A stretch of 64,000 nucleotides of DNA from Brevinema_A sp051647535 (lineage in GTDB: Bacteria > Spirochaetota > Brevinematia > Brevinematales > Brevinemataceae). Numbering within the stretch: the stretch's first letter is position 1; the number at the start of each line of letters is the position of its first letter. This document shows, in pieces, positions 1 to 8,754 of this stretch. Both the position numbers and the translations under genes were made by a program. The notes under the pieces are model-generated. The model was not told the DNA's origin. It made no database searches and was given only the letters and a program-made list of their open reading frames with translations. The stretch spans positions 1 to 64,000 of the forward strand of contig JBOFEA010000004.1 of assembly GCA_051647535.1 (NCBI GenBank). The letters are read 5' to 3'.

Positions 1-187
1 TGCATCATATACACTAACATTACATAATTATTTGGTATTTAGAAAATTTAATATCGGTTGTATTTCAGAAAACATGCTTTATTTTTATTCAACTACAATC
101 TATCGCAAACAACCAATTAACTGATTTGAATAGATCTTCCCGAATATCAATGAACAGCAACAACATTTCTTTATCAAAAGTTTAAAA

Positions 188-193
188 TATAAT
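188..193 (+). promoter_or_regulatory. Possible -10 box of the copper ATPase gene
   Basis: A TATAAT lies at 188-193, about 55 bases before the ATG. The -35 position 16-17 bp upstream (TTTCTT at 166-171) is a poor match, so the gene may need an activator, or the true promoter may lie elsewhere. I see no gene in bases 1-246. Confidence 0.35.
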
Positions 194-246
194 ATTTTGG
201 AACCGAAAATCAAATCAACCATAACAATAAATAGGAGATCTATATA

Positions 247-2451
247 ATGAAGCAATCTATAATATTTCAAGCAGAGGGGATGCATTGTACAACATGTGCA
301 CTCAGATTGGAAAAAAAGTTAATGCATACACCGGGAATTAATCATTGTTCGGTAAATTTCAGTTCGAATTCAGCATTTGTAGAATTCAATACAAGTTATA
401 TTTCAGAAGAAAAGATTATTAATATTAGTAATTCTATAGGAATCACTCTTCACCGTGATACATCAAAAGATTTCTTTCAGACAGTGAAACTTTCAACAAT
501 TATTGAAGTTCTTTCTGCTTGGATATTTACGTTATTGTTAACAATAGGAATGATTTTCCCACATATTCCTTTTGTCCATGAACCGTTGGTAAGGGTTATT
601 ATTTCGGGATTAGCAATATTCGGATCAGGATTGAGAATTCTTAACTCGGCACGAAATTCTCTTAATACAGGTATTTGGGGAATGGATATATTAATTGCAT
701 TGGGAGCGTTATCAGCTTGGATTAGTGCGTGTCTTGGATTGGTTGGATTATCGATTCCTGATTATTCTATGACTGCAGCGATGCTGATTGCCGTTAATAT
801 TACAGGACGCTTGCTGGAAGATATTGTACGCCGGAAAGCGGCTCGTGCAATTTCATCCTTAGCCAATTTTGGTGCCAAGACAGCATTTAAAGTTATTGAC
901 GATTCAGAGATTGTTGAAGTGCCTATTTCAGAACTTCATATTGGAGATATTATTCAAATTAAAGCCGGTGAAAAAATTCCAGCCGACGGTACAATTATTC
1001 AAGGTCGTACAAGCATTGACGAAAGTTTTTTAACAGGAGAATCTCTTCCTATTGAAAAACAAGAAGGTGATTTTGTGTTTGGAGCTTCGTTGAATATTGA
1101 CGGATTCATCAAAGTTAAAGTAGAAAAAGAATCACAAAACACCTTAATCGCCCAAACAATAAGATTAGTTCAACAGGTTCAGGAAACAAAAATTCCTATT
1201 CAAGTATTAGCAGATAATATTACCAGTATTTTTGTACCAATTATTTTAATTATTGCATTGCTTAGTTTTTCGATTTGGCTTGCGTTTCCTAACGCTATTC
1301 CAAATATGCTGGATTGGTTTGGAATTAGTATTCAGACATCAACAAGAATTTCAGACGCTATTTCTGCTGGAATTTCGGTTTTAGTAATAGCTTGCCCTTG
1401 TGCATTAGGATTGGCAACACCCATGGCTCTTCTTAACGGATCTGCTTTAGGAGCAAAACGCGGAATTTTAATCAGAAAAGGTGCAGTTGTTCAAATATTA
1501 AACAATATTCCCGTTATTGCATTAGACAAAACAGGAACATTAACTATAGGAAAACCTAAAATTACTTCTATTATCCATGATAATGATGTTGACGAACAAA
1601 AGGTAATGCCGATTCTTAACGGATTGGAATCCCATTCTGCACATCCACTAGCATTTGCTATCATGAACTATGCAGCAGAAAATAATATTCAATCTCAATT
1701 ATTTGATTCATCTCAAAGCATTCCTGGACAAGGAATTTTCGGAGTATTAAACAATACAGAATGGTTTGCAGGATCTCTCAAAGCAACAGAAGAATTAGGT
1801 ATAAATATATCATCTTACCTTAGCATGCATATTGCCGAAAGCAAACAAAAAGGAGAAACACTTGTTTGTCTATCCGATCTTACTCATAAAGAATGCAAAT
1901 CCGTTATAACATTTTCAGATCAACTTAAACCGGAAGCAGTAAAAGTGATTAAATTATTAAAAAATATGAAGAAAAAAATTATTATGGTTACAGGAGACCA
2001 CTATAATGCAGCAAAAAATATTGCAGATAAGCTGGAAATTACTTCAATCTTTGCCAACTGCTCGCCCCAACAAAAATTAGAAACAATCAAATCTCTTCAA
2101 TCACAAGAACATAAAGTATGTTTTGTAGGAGACGGAATTAACGATGCTGCAGCACTGGAAGCGGCAGACGCCGGAATCGCTATAGGATCGGGTTCGGATA
2201 TTGCAGCAGATGCCGGAGACATTGTATTAATTTCCGATTCATTAATGGCTTTGGTTTCAGCTTTTAGATTAGCAAATTCAACCTTTGTTAAAATAAAACA
2301 AAATTTATTTTGGGCTTTCTTCTACAACGCTTTTGCAATTCCAATTGCATTTTTAGGACTTATGCATCCGGTTGTTGCAGAAATAGCTATGACTCTTAGT
2401 TCGCTGACCGTAATAGCAAACTCAATGATTCTTCTTCATAAAAAAATATAA
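247..2451 (+). CDS. copA: Cu(+)-exporting P1B-type ATPase
   Basis: A heavy-metal-translocating P-type ATPase that would pump monovalent copper out of the cytoplasm using ATP. The 734 residues show the full family order: an N-terminal metal-binding domain with a GMHCTTC motif, membrane helices from about residue 85, the actuator TGES loop, the transmembrane CPC motif in ACPCALG, the phosphorylated Asp in DKTGTLT, the HP pair of the nucleotide-binding domain (SAHPLAFA), and the GDGINDAAAL hinge. The late membrane helices carry YN and MTLSS, matching the Cu(+) subgroup rather than the Zn/Cd one. AGGAG at 233-237 sits 9 bases before the ATG and fixes the start. No CueR, CsoR or copper chaperone gene is adjacent, so regulation is not visible. 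Function is secure; Cu over Ag is family inference. Confidence 0.93.
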   Translation: MKQSIIFQAEGMHCTTCALRLEKKLMHTPGINHCSVNFSSNSAFVEFNTSYISEEKIINISNSIGITLHRDTSKDFFQTVKLSTIIEVLSAWIFTLLLTIGMIFPHIPFVHEPLVRVIISGLAIFGSGLRILNSARNSLNTGIWGMDILIALGALSAWISACLGLVGLSIPDYSMTAAMLIAVNITGRLLEDIVRRKAARAISSLANFGAKTAFKVIDDSEIVEVPISELHIGDIIQIKAGEKIPADGTIIQGRTSIDESFLTGESLPIEKQEGDFVFGASLNIDGFIKVKVEKESQNTLIAQTIRLVQQVQETKIPIQVLADNITSIFVPIILIIALLSFSIWLAFPNAIPNMLDWFGISIQTSTRISDAISAGISVLVIACPCALGLATPMALLNGSALGAKRGILIRKGAVVQILNNIPVIALDKTGTLTIGKPKITSIIHDNDVDEQKVMPILNGLESHSAHPLAFAIMNYAAENNIQSQLFDSSQSIPGQGIFGVLNNTEWFAGSLKATEELGINISSYLSMHIAESKQKGETLVCLSDLTHKECKSVITFSDQLKPEAVKVIKLLKNMKKKIIMVTGDHYNAAKNIADKLEITSIFANCSPQQKLETIKSLQSQEHKVCFVGDGINDAAALEAADAGIAIGSGSDIAADAGDIVLISDSLMALVSAFRLANSTFVKIKQNLFWAFFYNAFAIPIAFLGLMHPVVAEIAMTLSSLTVIANSMILLHKKI

Positions 2452-2457
2452 AAAGAC

Positions 2458-2486
2458 TTGATTTTTATATGTATTACTGCTATAAT
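2458..2486 (+). promoter_or_regulatory. Promoter of rplM-rpsI
   Basis: TTGATT (2458-2463), a 17-bp spacer and TATAAT (2481-2486) form a good vegetative promoter just after the copA stop. The predicted start near 2493 gives a leader of about 65 nt before rplM. Confidence 0.7.
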
Positions 2487-2508
2487 ATTTAGTCCCATAA
2501 TATAGAAA

Positions 2509-2556
2509 TCTGCACCTCCTTGCAGATGGATAAAAAATTTTCAAAGGATAATCTGC
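2509..2556 (+). promoter_or_regulatory. Structured leader of rplM with two competing hairpins
   Basis: TCTGCA (2509-2514) and TGCAGA (2521-2526) form a 6-bp stem whose loop is exactly CCTCCT, an anti-Shine-Dalgarno-like string. The 3' strand overlaps GCAGAT (2522-2527), which is perfectly complementary to ATCTGC (2551-2556) directly before the ATG at 2558. That second pairing puts the ribosome binding site (AAAGGA, 2543-2548) in the loop. The two stems exclude each other, as expected of autoregulated ribosomal protein leaders. The pairing is seen; the regulatory role is inferred. Confidence 0.45.
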
Positions 2557-2557
2557 T

Positions 2558-2995
2558 ATGAGTATAAAAACCACCTATACTAAAGCTCCCGAAGTATCAC
2601 GTAAATGGCGTGTTATCGATGCAAAAGGTCAACCTTTAGGACGTATTGCGGCTGTTGCTGCCCGTATCCTTCAAGGAAAACATAAACCTACTTTTACACC
2701 ACATATTGATGATGGGGATTTTGTTGTTATCACAAATGCATACCAATTCATTCTTACCGGAAGAAAAGAAAATACTAAAGTTTATAAACACCATACCGGA
2801 TACATAGGCGGATTAAAAGAAGTAAACCACAAATTAATGATGCAGAAAAAACCTTGGTTTCCTATAGAAAAAGCTGTTAAAGCTATGCTTCCTAAAAATC
2901 GTCTTGCACGTCAAATGTTTAAAAAATTAATTATTGTGGAAGAATCTGAATTTAAAAACGCAAATGGTGGTTTGATTATCCACCAAAAGATTTAA
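2558..2995 (+). CDS. rplM: 50S ribosomal protein L13
   Basis: A large-subunit ribosomal protein that binds 23S rRNA early in assembly. The 145 residues align along the whole length with bacterial L13: the WRVIDAKGQPLGR start region, LQGKHKPTF, the VVITNA strand, KVYKHHTGYIGG, and the MLPKNRLARQM helix. Length is typical (about 142-150). The start has an AAAGGA site 9 bases upstream. rpsI follows after 9 bases, the usual rplM-rpsI operon order, and both are read from the promoter at 2458. A structured leader may allow feedback by the protein product. Confidence 0.97.
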   Translation: MSIKTTYTKAPEVSRKWRVIDAKGQPLGRIAAVAARILQGKHKPTFTPHIDDGDFVVITNAYQFILTGRKENTKVYKHHTGYIGGLKEVNHKLMMQKKPWFPIEKAVKAMLPKNRLARQMFKKLIIVEESEFKNANGGLIIHQKI

Positions 2996-3004
2996 GGAGA
3001 TACC

Positions 3005-3409
3005 ATGGCTGTGAAAAAAGATTCCCGTATTTATGCAACCGGCCGGCGTAAAACCAGTGTTGCACGTATATTCTTGAATCCTAAGGGAAAAGGCGTATTT
3101 ACTGTTAATGATAAAGATCATACCGTTTATTTTCCTGAATTCTTTAGAAGTCAAATTACCGAAGTATTCCAAATTACCGATACTCAAAATCAATTTGATA
3201 TTTACTGCACTGTGAAAGGTGGTGGAGTAAACGGTCAAGCTGAAGCTATTCGTCATGGTTTGGCTCGTGCTCTTAATGAATTGGACAGAGACAAATACAG
3301 ACCTATTCTTAAAGCTAAAGGATTTCTCACTCGTGATGACCGTATGGTTGAACGTAAAAAATATGGACTACGTAAAGCTCGTAAACGAGAACAATATTCA
3401 AAACGTTAA
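3005..3409 (+). CDS. rpsI: 30S ribosomal protein S9
   Basis: A small-subunit ribosomal protein whose C-terminal tail reaches the P-site tRNA. The 134 residues show YATGRRKTSVARIF near the N-terminus, the VKGGGVNGQAEAIRHG segment, and the basic tail ending KKYGLRKARKREQYSKR, with the conserved final Lys-Arg. AAGGAG sits just before the ATG. It is the second gene of the rplM-rpsI operon and is followed at once by a perfect bidirectional terminator. Confidence 0.97.
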   Translation: MAVKKDSRIYATGRRKTSVARIFLNPKGKGVFTVNDKDHTVYFPEFFRSQITEVFQITDTQNQFDIYCTVKGGGVNGQAEAIRHGLARALNELDRDKYRPILKAKGFLTRDDRMVERKKYGLRKARKREQYSKR

Positions 3410-3410
3410 A

Positions 3411-3440
3411 AAAAAACTCTCGAAATTTCGAGAGTTTTTT
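3411..3440. terminator. Bidirectional terminator between rpsI and the PEGA/TPR gene
   Basis: A perfect 30-bp palindrome: A-run, CTCTCGAAA, its complement TTTCGAGAG, then T-run. It ends rpsI on the + strand and, read the other way, the converging gene whose stop codon lies at its right edge (3440). Confidence 0.9.
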
Positions 3441-4693
3441 TAGTATTTATTTATTTTTTCTTGATATTTAGCTTTTTGAGATGCACTTAATCCTCGAACT
3501 TTTAATAATTCTTCTTGAAACACCTTTTTATATTCTTGTTTACTTTTCTGTGTTTTTGTATTTTCTAACGCTAACAGCAAATTATCCAGTATATCCTGTT
3601 CTAACTCTCCAATATTATATATTTCTGAAATAATTACACTTTCTTTATAATATTCATGTGCTTGGAAATATTTCTTCCGTTCAAAAAATAAATCTCCCAG
3701 CATTTTATTTGCAATTTCATAAACATATGGTGTTGGATATTCCCGAACAAGCATTTTCAAATCTTGTTCCGCTAAATTAAGTTTATCTTCTAATACATAC
3801 AATCCAGCTCTTTTCAGATATGCATCCGTAATAAATCGTGTACCTGTAGATTTATATTTTTTGAGAAATTCATTGATTGTTGTAATAGTCCTCGCTGGAT
3901 TAGATGTGCCCATTAAAATTATATTCTGAAAATCACTAAATCCATCAAGAGTAAATTCCGCTTTGTTTAATCCATTAAATCGTTTGATACGTTTTCTTTC
4001 TTTTTCATATAACGCACCTGTAATTGCTGAACCAATTAATCCCCCAGTAGTCAATCCTACTCCCGACCACATTACAGCATCCCACATCGAAGTAGCTCCT
4101 AATGAATTAATTAATTCGTCTGATGAAGTCGCTTGTTGATATTTTTTAAAATTTTGATCTCCCAGTATAGCTCCTGTAATCATTAAAATACTGGATAACA
4201 CCGTAAGTGTAGAAAAAAATGCCACACTCGGAAGATACGGATTCGAGTACTGAACTGATAACAAATTGTTTTTTCTGTCAAAATCTATCAAATAGTTTCC
4301 ATAAGGTAAACTCAAAATTCCATCCAAATCCGTATAAGGAGTTTTATTAACATAAAATGCTCCCTGCTGTTGCGGAAATTGAATATTAAATGAAATCGGA
4401 GTAAGTACAAATTCTTGTTTTTGGAGTGTGGTTGAAGGAGCTATTTTATTTGTGGAAAACACAAATCCTTTTTTTTCAATAATGATAGACGTGGATTTAG
4501 AAAAATTGGTTGTTTTTAAGGGTGTTGTTCCAATTTTAATTTTTTGACTGTTGGTAGATTTATTTTTTGGAGAAGATAAAATATAAACGTCCGCTTTATA
4601 TGGAATAGAATTAATAAATAACGATGAACTATATCCACATATCGGCGTTGCAAACAACAATACTGATAAAAAACAACAATATGTTCTCAACAT
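3440..4693 (-). CDS. Exported PEGA-domain and TPR-like protein of unknown function
   Basis: A 417-residue protein with a cleavable-looking signal peptide (about residues 1-20, ending near CGYSS). Residues about 22-90 (SIPYKADVYI, KIGTTPLKT, IIIEKKGF) resemble a PEGA surface beta-domain. Two hydrophobic stretches follow (about 145-170 and 200-225), separated by a polar segment. The C-terminal third (about 265-410) is helical with TPR-like pairs such as AEQDLKMLVREYP and AHEYYKESV. A cell-envelope role is likely, perhaps a scaffold. It is the last gene of a minus-strand run starting with a STAS protein and including rsmH and an FtsL-like gene, which hints at envelope or division. No specific function can be named. 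Confidence 0.7.
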   Translation of the reverse strand: MLRTYCCFLSVLLFATPICGYSSSLFINSIPYKADVYILSSPKNKSTNSQKIKIGTTPLKTTNFSKSTSIIIEKKGFVFSTNKIAPSTTLQKQEFVLTPISFNIQFPQQQGAFYVNKTPYTDLDGILSLPYGNYLIDFDRKNNLLSVQYSNPYLPSVAFFSTLTVLSSILMITGAILGDQNFKKYQQATSSDELINSLGATSMWDAVMWSGVGLTTGGLIGSAITGALYEKERKRIKRFNGLNKAEFTLDGFSDFQNIILMGTSNPARTITTINEFLKKYKSTGTRFITDAYLKRAGLYVLEDKLNLAEQDLKMLVREYPTPYVYEIANKMLGDLFFERKKYFQAHEYYKESVIISEIYNIGELEQDILDNLLLALENTKTQKSKQEYKKVFQEELLKVRGLSASQKAKYQEKINKY

Positions 4694-4746
4694 ATCCCCC
4701 TTATATTAAAAAATAAACAATATAGATATAATTTTATCCTATAATA

Positions 4747-4995
4747 TTACTCGACCACTACTATATCTTTTGGTGAAAGAGGTTTTCCGATATTACGAGT
4801 TTTATTTATCAAACGCTGACGCTGTTCATCTATTAAGACAACAAGTTCTTGCTTTCTTGCATTCAAGACTTCAAGCTCATATTTAAGAGAAGCTATTTCC
4901 AAATGTTTTTCTTTAGATTCTATGCGTTGGGCAGAAAAAAGAAGACAGTAAATTATTATCACAACTAAAATAAATAAAAAGCGACTCAATTTCAT
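4747..4995 (-). CDS. ftsL: FtsL-like small division protein
   Basis: A bitopic 82-residue protein: a short basic N-terminus, one membrane helix (about residues 5-20), then a heptad-patterned coiled coil (LEIASLKYELEVLNARKQEL) and a short tail ending DIVVVE. Sequence alone is too short for a firm family call, but size, topology and position directly after rsmH match FtsL, the septal protein that works with FtsB/DivIC and FtsQ. Its ATG abuts the rsmH stop codon and its ribosome site (AGAGG) lies inside the end of rsmH, so the two are translationally linked. An FtsB-like gene lies at 11521-11943. Confidence 0.6.
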   Translation of the reverse strand: MKLSRFLFILVVIIIYCLLFSAQRIESKEKHLEIASLKYELEVLNARKQELVVLIDEQRQRLINKTRNIGKPLSPKDIVVVE

Positions 4996-5862
4996 CTATA
5001 TCCTCTGAAAAATCCTTAATTTCGCACTACGGGCAGCAGGATTAGTTTTTATTTCAGTATCAGAAGGTGTAATAGGTTTTTCAGTCAATACTACCCCTAA
5101 GTTATTCTGCTTATACTCTTTAAAAGCTCGTTTAACTAATCGGTCTTCCAAAGAATGAAAGGTCAAAACACAAAGTATCCCCGAAGATGCTAAATTATCC
5201 GTAATACTCTTAAAAAAATTTTCGGCAATTTCTAATTCTTTATTAACAAAAATCCTTAAACCTTGAAAAATTTTAGTAGCCGGATGAGTTTTTCCTTTAC
5301 GTCCACAGATTTTTAACATATAATCCGATAATTCTTTTGCTGAAAAAAACGGGCGTTGTTTTACAATAGAAGAAGCTATTCGACGTGAATGATATTCTTC
5401 ACCATAATAATAAAAAATATCAGCTAAATCATTTGCCGAAAACGTATTAATAACATCCTGCGCAGTCAACTCATCATCAAAACTCAAACGCATATCAAGC
5501 TTATCGTCTTCAAATGAAAACCCTCTTCCGGCTCCCTTAAAATGAAACATCGAAATTCCCATATCAACCAGTACTCCGTTAAATAAAGGAAGCTTATTCT
5601 CGGTTCTGATTTCAGAAATTCGGTCAAAAGTATCACATACATATACAATATTATCAAACACTTTTAATCGTTCTTGAGCTTTAGACAAAATTTGTTTGTC
5701 TCTGTCTACACAAAGCAACGTTCCTTTACAAAGATGAGGAGCGATTAATGATGAATGCCCTCCTTCTCCTGTTGTCAAATCCGCAATAACACTATCAGGT
5801 TGAATATTGAGATACTCAATAATCGTTTCCCCAAGTATAGAAGTATGATAAATATTCATCAT
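4996..5862 (-). CDS. rsmH: 16S rRNA (cytosine-1402-N4)-methyltransferase
   Basis: The MraW/RsmH enzyme, which methylates N4 of C1402 in the ribosomal P site using S-adenosylmethionine. The 288 residues carry the SAM-binding ADLTTGEGGHS motif, a VDMGIS segment in place of the more usual DLGVS, the GRGFSF and LDMR motifs, and the C-terminal LTFHSLEDRLVKRAFK signature. The start codon overlaps the stop of the upstream phosphatase/kinase gene (ATGATGA; either of two adjacent ATGs is possible). In most bacteria rsmH follows mraZ; here it follows a stress-signalling gene instead. An FtsL-like gene follows directly. Confidence 0.95.
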   Translation of the reverse strand: MMNIYHTSILGETIIEYLNIQPDSVIADLTTGEGGHSSLIAPHLCKGTLLCVDRDKQILSKAQERLKVFDNIVYVCDTFDRISEIRTENKLPLFNGVLVDMGISMFHFKGAGRGFSFEDDKLDMRLSFDDELTAQDVINTFSANDLADIFYYYGEEYHSRRIASSIVKQRPFFSAKELSDYMLKICGRKGKTHPATKIFQGLRIFVNKELEIAENFFKSITDNLASSGILCVLTFHSLEDRLVKRAFKEYKQNNLGVVLTEKPITPSDTEIKTNPAARSAKLRIFQRI

Positions 5863-8312
5863 TTTTTTCTTCCTGATTTATAGAAAAATAATGTCAACTC
5901 ATTTCCTAAACGATTAAATTTTACTTTATCAGCTAATGTTTTAATCATTGTTATTCCACGACCAAATTCTTTTAAAATATTAGCTGAATCCAAAGGATTT
6001 GCTACCGTATTAAAATTAAATCCCTTTCCTTCGTCTCTTATTCGAATAACAATGACGCTTTCTGTTATACGGAAATCGATGTATACTTTTTTCTGAGTAT
6101 TATATTTGTTCCCGTGAACAATAGCATTAAGCATTGCTTCGTAAAACGACGTATGTATTCGCCAATATAATCCGGATTCTACACCAGCTTTTTTTTGTAT
6201 GTAAGTACAAATTTCTTTTACTGCTTCATCAGCTTCTATCAGTGTAGAAGAAATATACATATGGTGTTTTTCCGTACAAGTTTTATCCAAACTAACCATC
6301 ATTAAGCTGACATCATCTTCTGGAAATGATGAATTTCTATCTACCAAATTATGATAGACTTTCTTTAATAAATTTTTATCATTAACAGCTTTATGCTGTA
6401 CAAAAGCATTACAAATTTTTTCCATTTTATCTTTCATTGTTCCGGAAAGATGTTGGAAAACACCATCGGTATAGAATAGTAATTTGGCTTTATGGGGAAG
6501 CTGGATAATACGGATATGTTCATCAAACGATACATTCAAAAGACCACCTAAAGGAAATCCCATTCCTTCCAAAATTTTTGTTTCACCAAGCTCCAAATCT
6601 TCCAAAATAGGAAAAGGATGCCCACAATTAATATAACGAAACGTATAATCTTCAAAATCAACAATTCCATAAAACAAAGTCACAAAACTACCTTCAGGAA
6701 GAATATCAGCCAAATAGGTATTAAAATAAGAAATAATTTTTGGAAGATTGTTAGAATCACTGGGAGCAAACTTGACTAATATTTTCAATGCAGCGGTAAT
6801 CAACGATGCAGAAACACCATGCCCCGAAACATCCGCAATAATAAATCCCATTTGATCGTTTTCGAAAGGTACTACGGTAAAGAAATCTCCACTTAACTGC
6901 CGTGAAGGAACATACAGTGTATCTACTGCAACACCAGGACGATAGATTGTCGGTAAGGAAAGAATGTGTTCTTGTACGCTTCGAGCTGTTTTAAGTTCTT
7001 CATAAAGTCCTTGAGTTTCTTTGTCAAGATACGATTGATGTTCGGGATATAGAAATTCATCTTGCAGAATTACTTCCAAAATTGTTTGATCACCAAAAAT
7101 CAAACTCTTAAACAACACATTAAATTCGTACTCTTTTTCCAATCCAAATAACGATGTCATATATTCATGTGTTTCTGAAACCGATATAATAATCTCTCGA
7201 AACTTTTCTTCAGTGATTTTGAACAAATCAAAAATTGTTTTCTGTTTGGCTTCCCTTACTTTGAAAACATACAAATTCTTCATAAACGCTTCATTCGAGT
7301 ACAGAAGTGTTCCTTCGATTGTAAACATCGCCGCTCCACGAACCGAATCTCCGGATGTAAATCGACGCAGACTACTGGACTCACGAAGCTGTTCATTTCT
7401 TGTTTCAACATGTTCGTCATAAAATATAAACAAACACTTGGTTATTAGAAAATTCTTATTACTGATCGGATATGCCTCAAAATGAACTTGTCTTCCACGT
7501 ATAACAAATGTTTTTCCTATTCTTTTCCCTTCTAATAGAAGAAGAAAAACTTCTGGTTCGGCTAATTCTCGAAAATTAGGAATATTCCCATAGAACAGCT
7601 GGTACAACGCATTATTACCTAATACCAATTCTCCGGACGGATCACTCAATGCAATCGCATACGGCGACATCCAAACAACTTCCTGCAACAGTTCTATTAT
7701 ATCGTTGTTCTTACGCGAAAATTCAGACATAAACACCAAAACAACCATCACATCATTCAGCACTTTGATCTTGCTCTGAAATTCAGGTTCTATAGGAATA
7801 AACATATAATAGTACACAAAAATAATTATTCTACTGTTTATAATAGGAATATTATACGAACACGCATAACAACGAGTATGTTTTTTTTGAAAGGGTAAAA
7901 TAGAGTTTTGATTTTTTATTAGAAAAATTTTATAAAGAGATTTTTGATATATATATTCCAATGCTTCCCGCAACGATAATGTATATTCAATATTTTGCTG
8001 GGGAAATGTAGCAACTTGATTGTCATCCTTAAGAACGACAACTTGATAATCTTGTAGATTTTTGAAATTTGCAAGTAGATTTTTTCGAAATTTTAAAATT
8101 TCCTGAATGCTTCCCATACTTTGAAACAAATCATTAGAAAAAAAAGAAGTGAAAATATTCTGCTGGCGTACAAAAATACTCCTGCTTTGAAACAATAACA
8201 AAAAGTAAATAATATCACCAACTATTAAAAGTCCAGCTAATATAGGAAGTTCTTTTAAGTACAAAACAACACCTAACGATATTGCAAATATAAAAAAAAT
8301 AAAATGGAGCAT
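5859..8312 (-). CDS. Membrane-anchored PP2C phosphatase fused to RsbW-like kinase
   Basis: An 817-residue partner-switching regulator. Residues 1-45 are two membrane helices. Two PAS-like segments follow (around 208-270, ALSDPSGELVLGNNA; around 320-420, MFTIEGTLLYSNEAF). The SpoIIE/RsbU-type PP2C domain covers about 445-670 with the LSGDFF and IADVSGHG metal-binding motifs. The C-terminal HATPase domain (about 690-817) has an RsbW-type N-box EAMLNAIVHGN and the DEGKGF and GRGI motifs. One chain therefore holds both the phosphatase and the kinase expected to act on a STAS antagonist, and that antagonist is the next gene upstream. The gene overlaps rsmH by 4 nt. The controlled sigma factor, if any, is not in the window. 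Confidence 0.88.
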   Translation of the reverse strand: MLHFIFFIFAISLGVVLYLKELPILAGLLIVGDIIYFLLLFQSRSIFVRQQNIFTSFFSNDLFQSMGSIQEILKFRKNLLANFKNLQDYQVVVLKDDNQVATFPQQNIEYTLSLREALEYIYQKSLYKIFLIKNQNSILPFQKKHTRCYACSYNIPIINSRIIIFVYYYMFIPIEPEFQSKIKVLNDVMVVLVFMSEFSRKNNDIIELLQEVVWMSPYAIALSDPSGELVLGNNALYQLFYGNIPNFRELAEPEVFLLLLEGKRIGKTFVIRGRQVHFEAYPISNKNFLITKCLFIFYDEHVETRNEQLRESSSLRRFTSGDSVRGAAMFTIEGTLLYSNEAFMKNLYVFKVREAKQKTIFDLFKITEEKFREIIISVSETHEYMTSLFGLEKEYEFNVLFKSLIFGDQTILEVILQDEFLYPEHQSYLDKETQGLYEELKTARSVQEHILSLPTIYRPGVAVDTLYVPSRQLSGDFFTVVPFENDQMGFIIADVSGHGVSASLITAALKILVKFAPSDSNNLPKIISYFNTYLADILPEGSFVTLFYGIVDFEDYTFRYINCGHPFPILEDLELGETKILEGMGFPLGGLLNVSFDEHIRIIQLPHKAKLLFYTDGVFQHLSGTMKDKMEKICNAFVQHKAVNDKNLLKKVYHNLVDRNSSFPEDDVSLMMVSLDKTCTEKHHMYISSTLIEADEAVKEICTYIQKKAGVESGLYWRIHTSFYEAMLNAIVHGNKYNTQKKVYIDFRITESVIVIRIRDEGKGFNFNTVANPLDSANILKEFGRGITMIKTLADKVKFNRLGNELTLFFYKSGRKK

Positions 8313-8359
8313 TAAATCCTCTAGTACAAATCTATATACAAATTATTTAAAAGATAGTA

Positions 8360-8683
8360 TTAAAGATCATTAAGAGAATCACCTATATTCAAAAATTCCT
8401 GCAGTTTAAACGCCACAAATAAATCTTTCATATCAGGATGCAAATTAACCACAGCAATAGAACCACCTAGATCTTTAATACGTTTGTACGCCAAAAGTAA
8501 TTTGCCTATACCTGCACTTCCAATAAACTGCATATCTGTACAATCAATAGCTATAAATTTATCACCTTTATCCATTAATTCACAAAGTACTTGTTTAAAT
8601 TCATTAGCTACAGGATCATTTACAAGGTTTTCCTGTACTTTGACAACTGTATATTGATTATGTTTGGATATTGTGTATTTCAC
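8360..8683 (-). CDS. STAS-domain anti-sigma factor antagonist
   Basis: A 107-residue stand-alone STAS domain of the SpoIIAA/RsbV type. The AIDCTDMQFIGSAGIGKLL segment holds the expected phosphorylation site, Ser56, in the loop before the first helix. Such proteins bind an anti-sigma kinase when unphosphorylated and are reset by a PP2C phosphatase. Here both partners appear to be one fused protein encoded 47 bases downstream. The start is GTG, with AAGGAG upstream. It is the first gene behind the promoter at 8716-8744 and so heads the run that goes on to rsmH and the FtsL-like gene. Confidence 0.9.
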   Translation of the reverse strand: MKYTISKHNQYTVVKVQENLVNDPVANEFKQVLCELMDKGDKFIAIDCTDMQFIGSAGIGKLLLAYKRIKDLGGSIAVVNLHPDMKDLFVAFKLQEFLNIGDSLNDL

Positions 8684-8715
8684 GAAATTCTCCTTTATCC
8701 AAAAAATACTATTAT

Positions 8716-8744
8716 AGTATAAAGTTATATCATATAAAAGTCAA
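8716..8744 (-). promoter_or_regulatory. Promoter of the STAS-phosphatase-rsmH-ftsL operon
   Basis: On the minus strand, TTGACT (8744-8739), 17 bp and TATACT (8721-8716), with a predicted start near 8709. It is the only clear promoter seen before rsmH. Confidence 0.75.
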
Positions 8745-8754
8745 GTCTTATACC

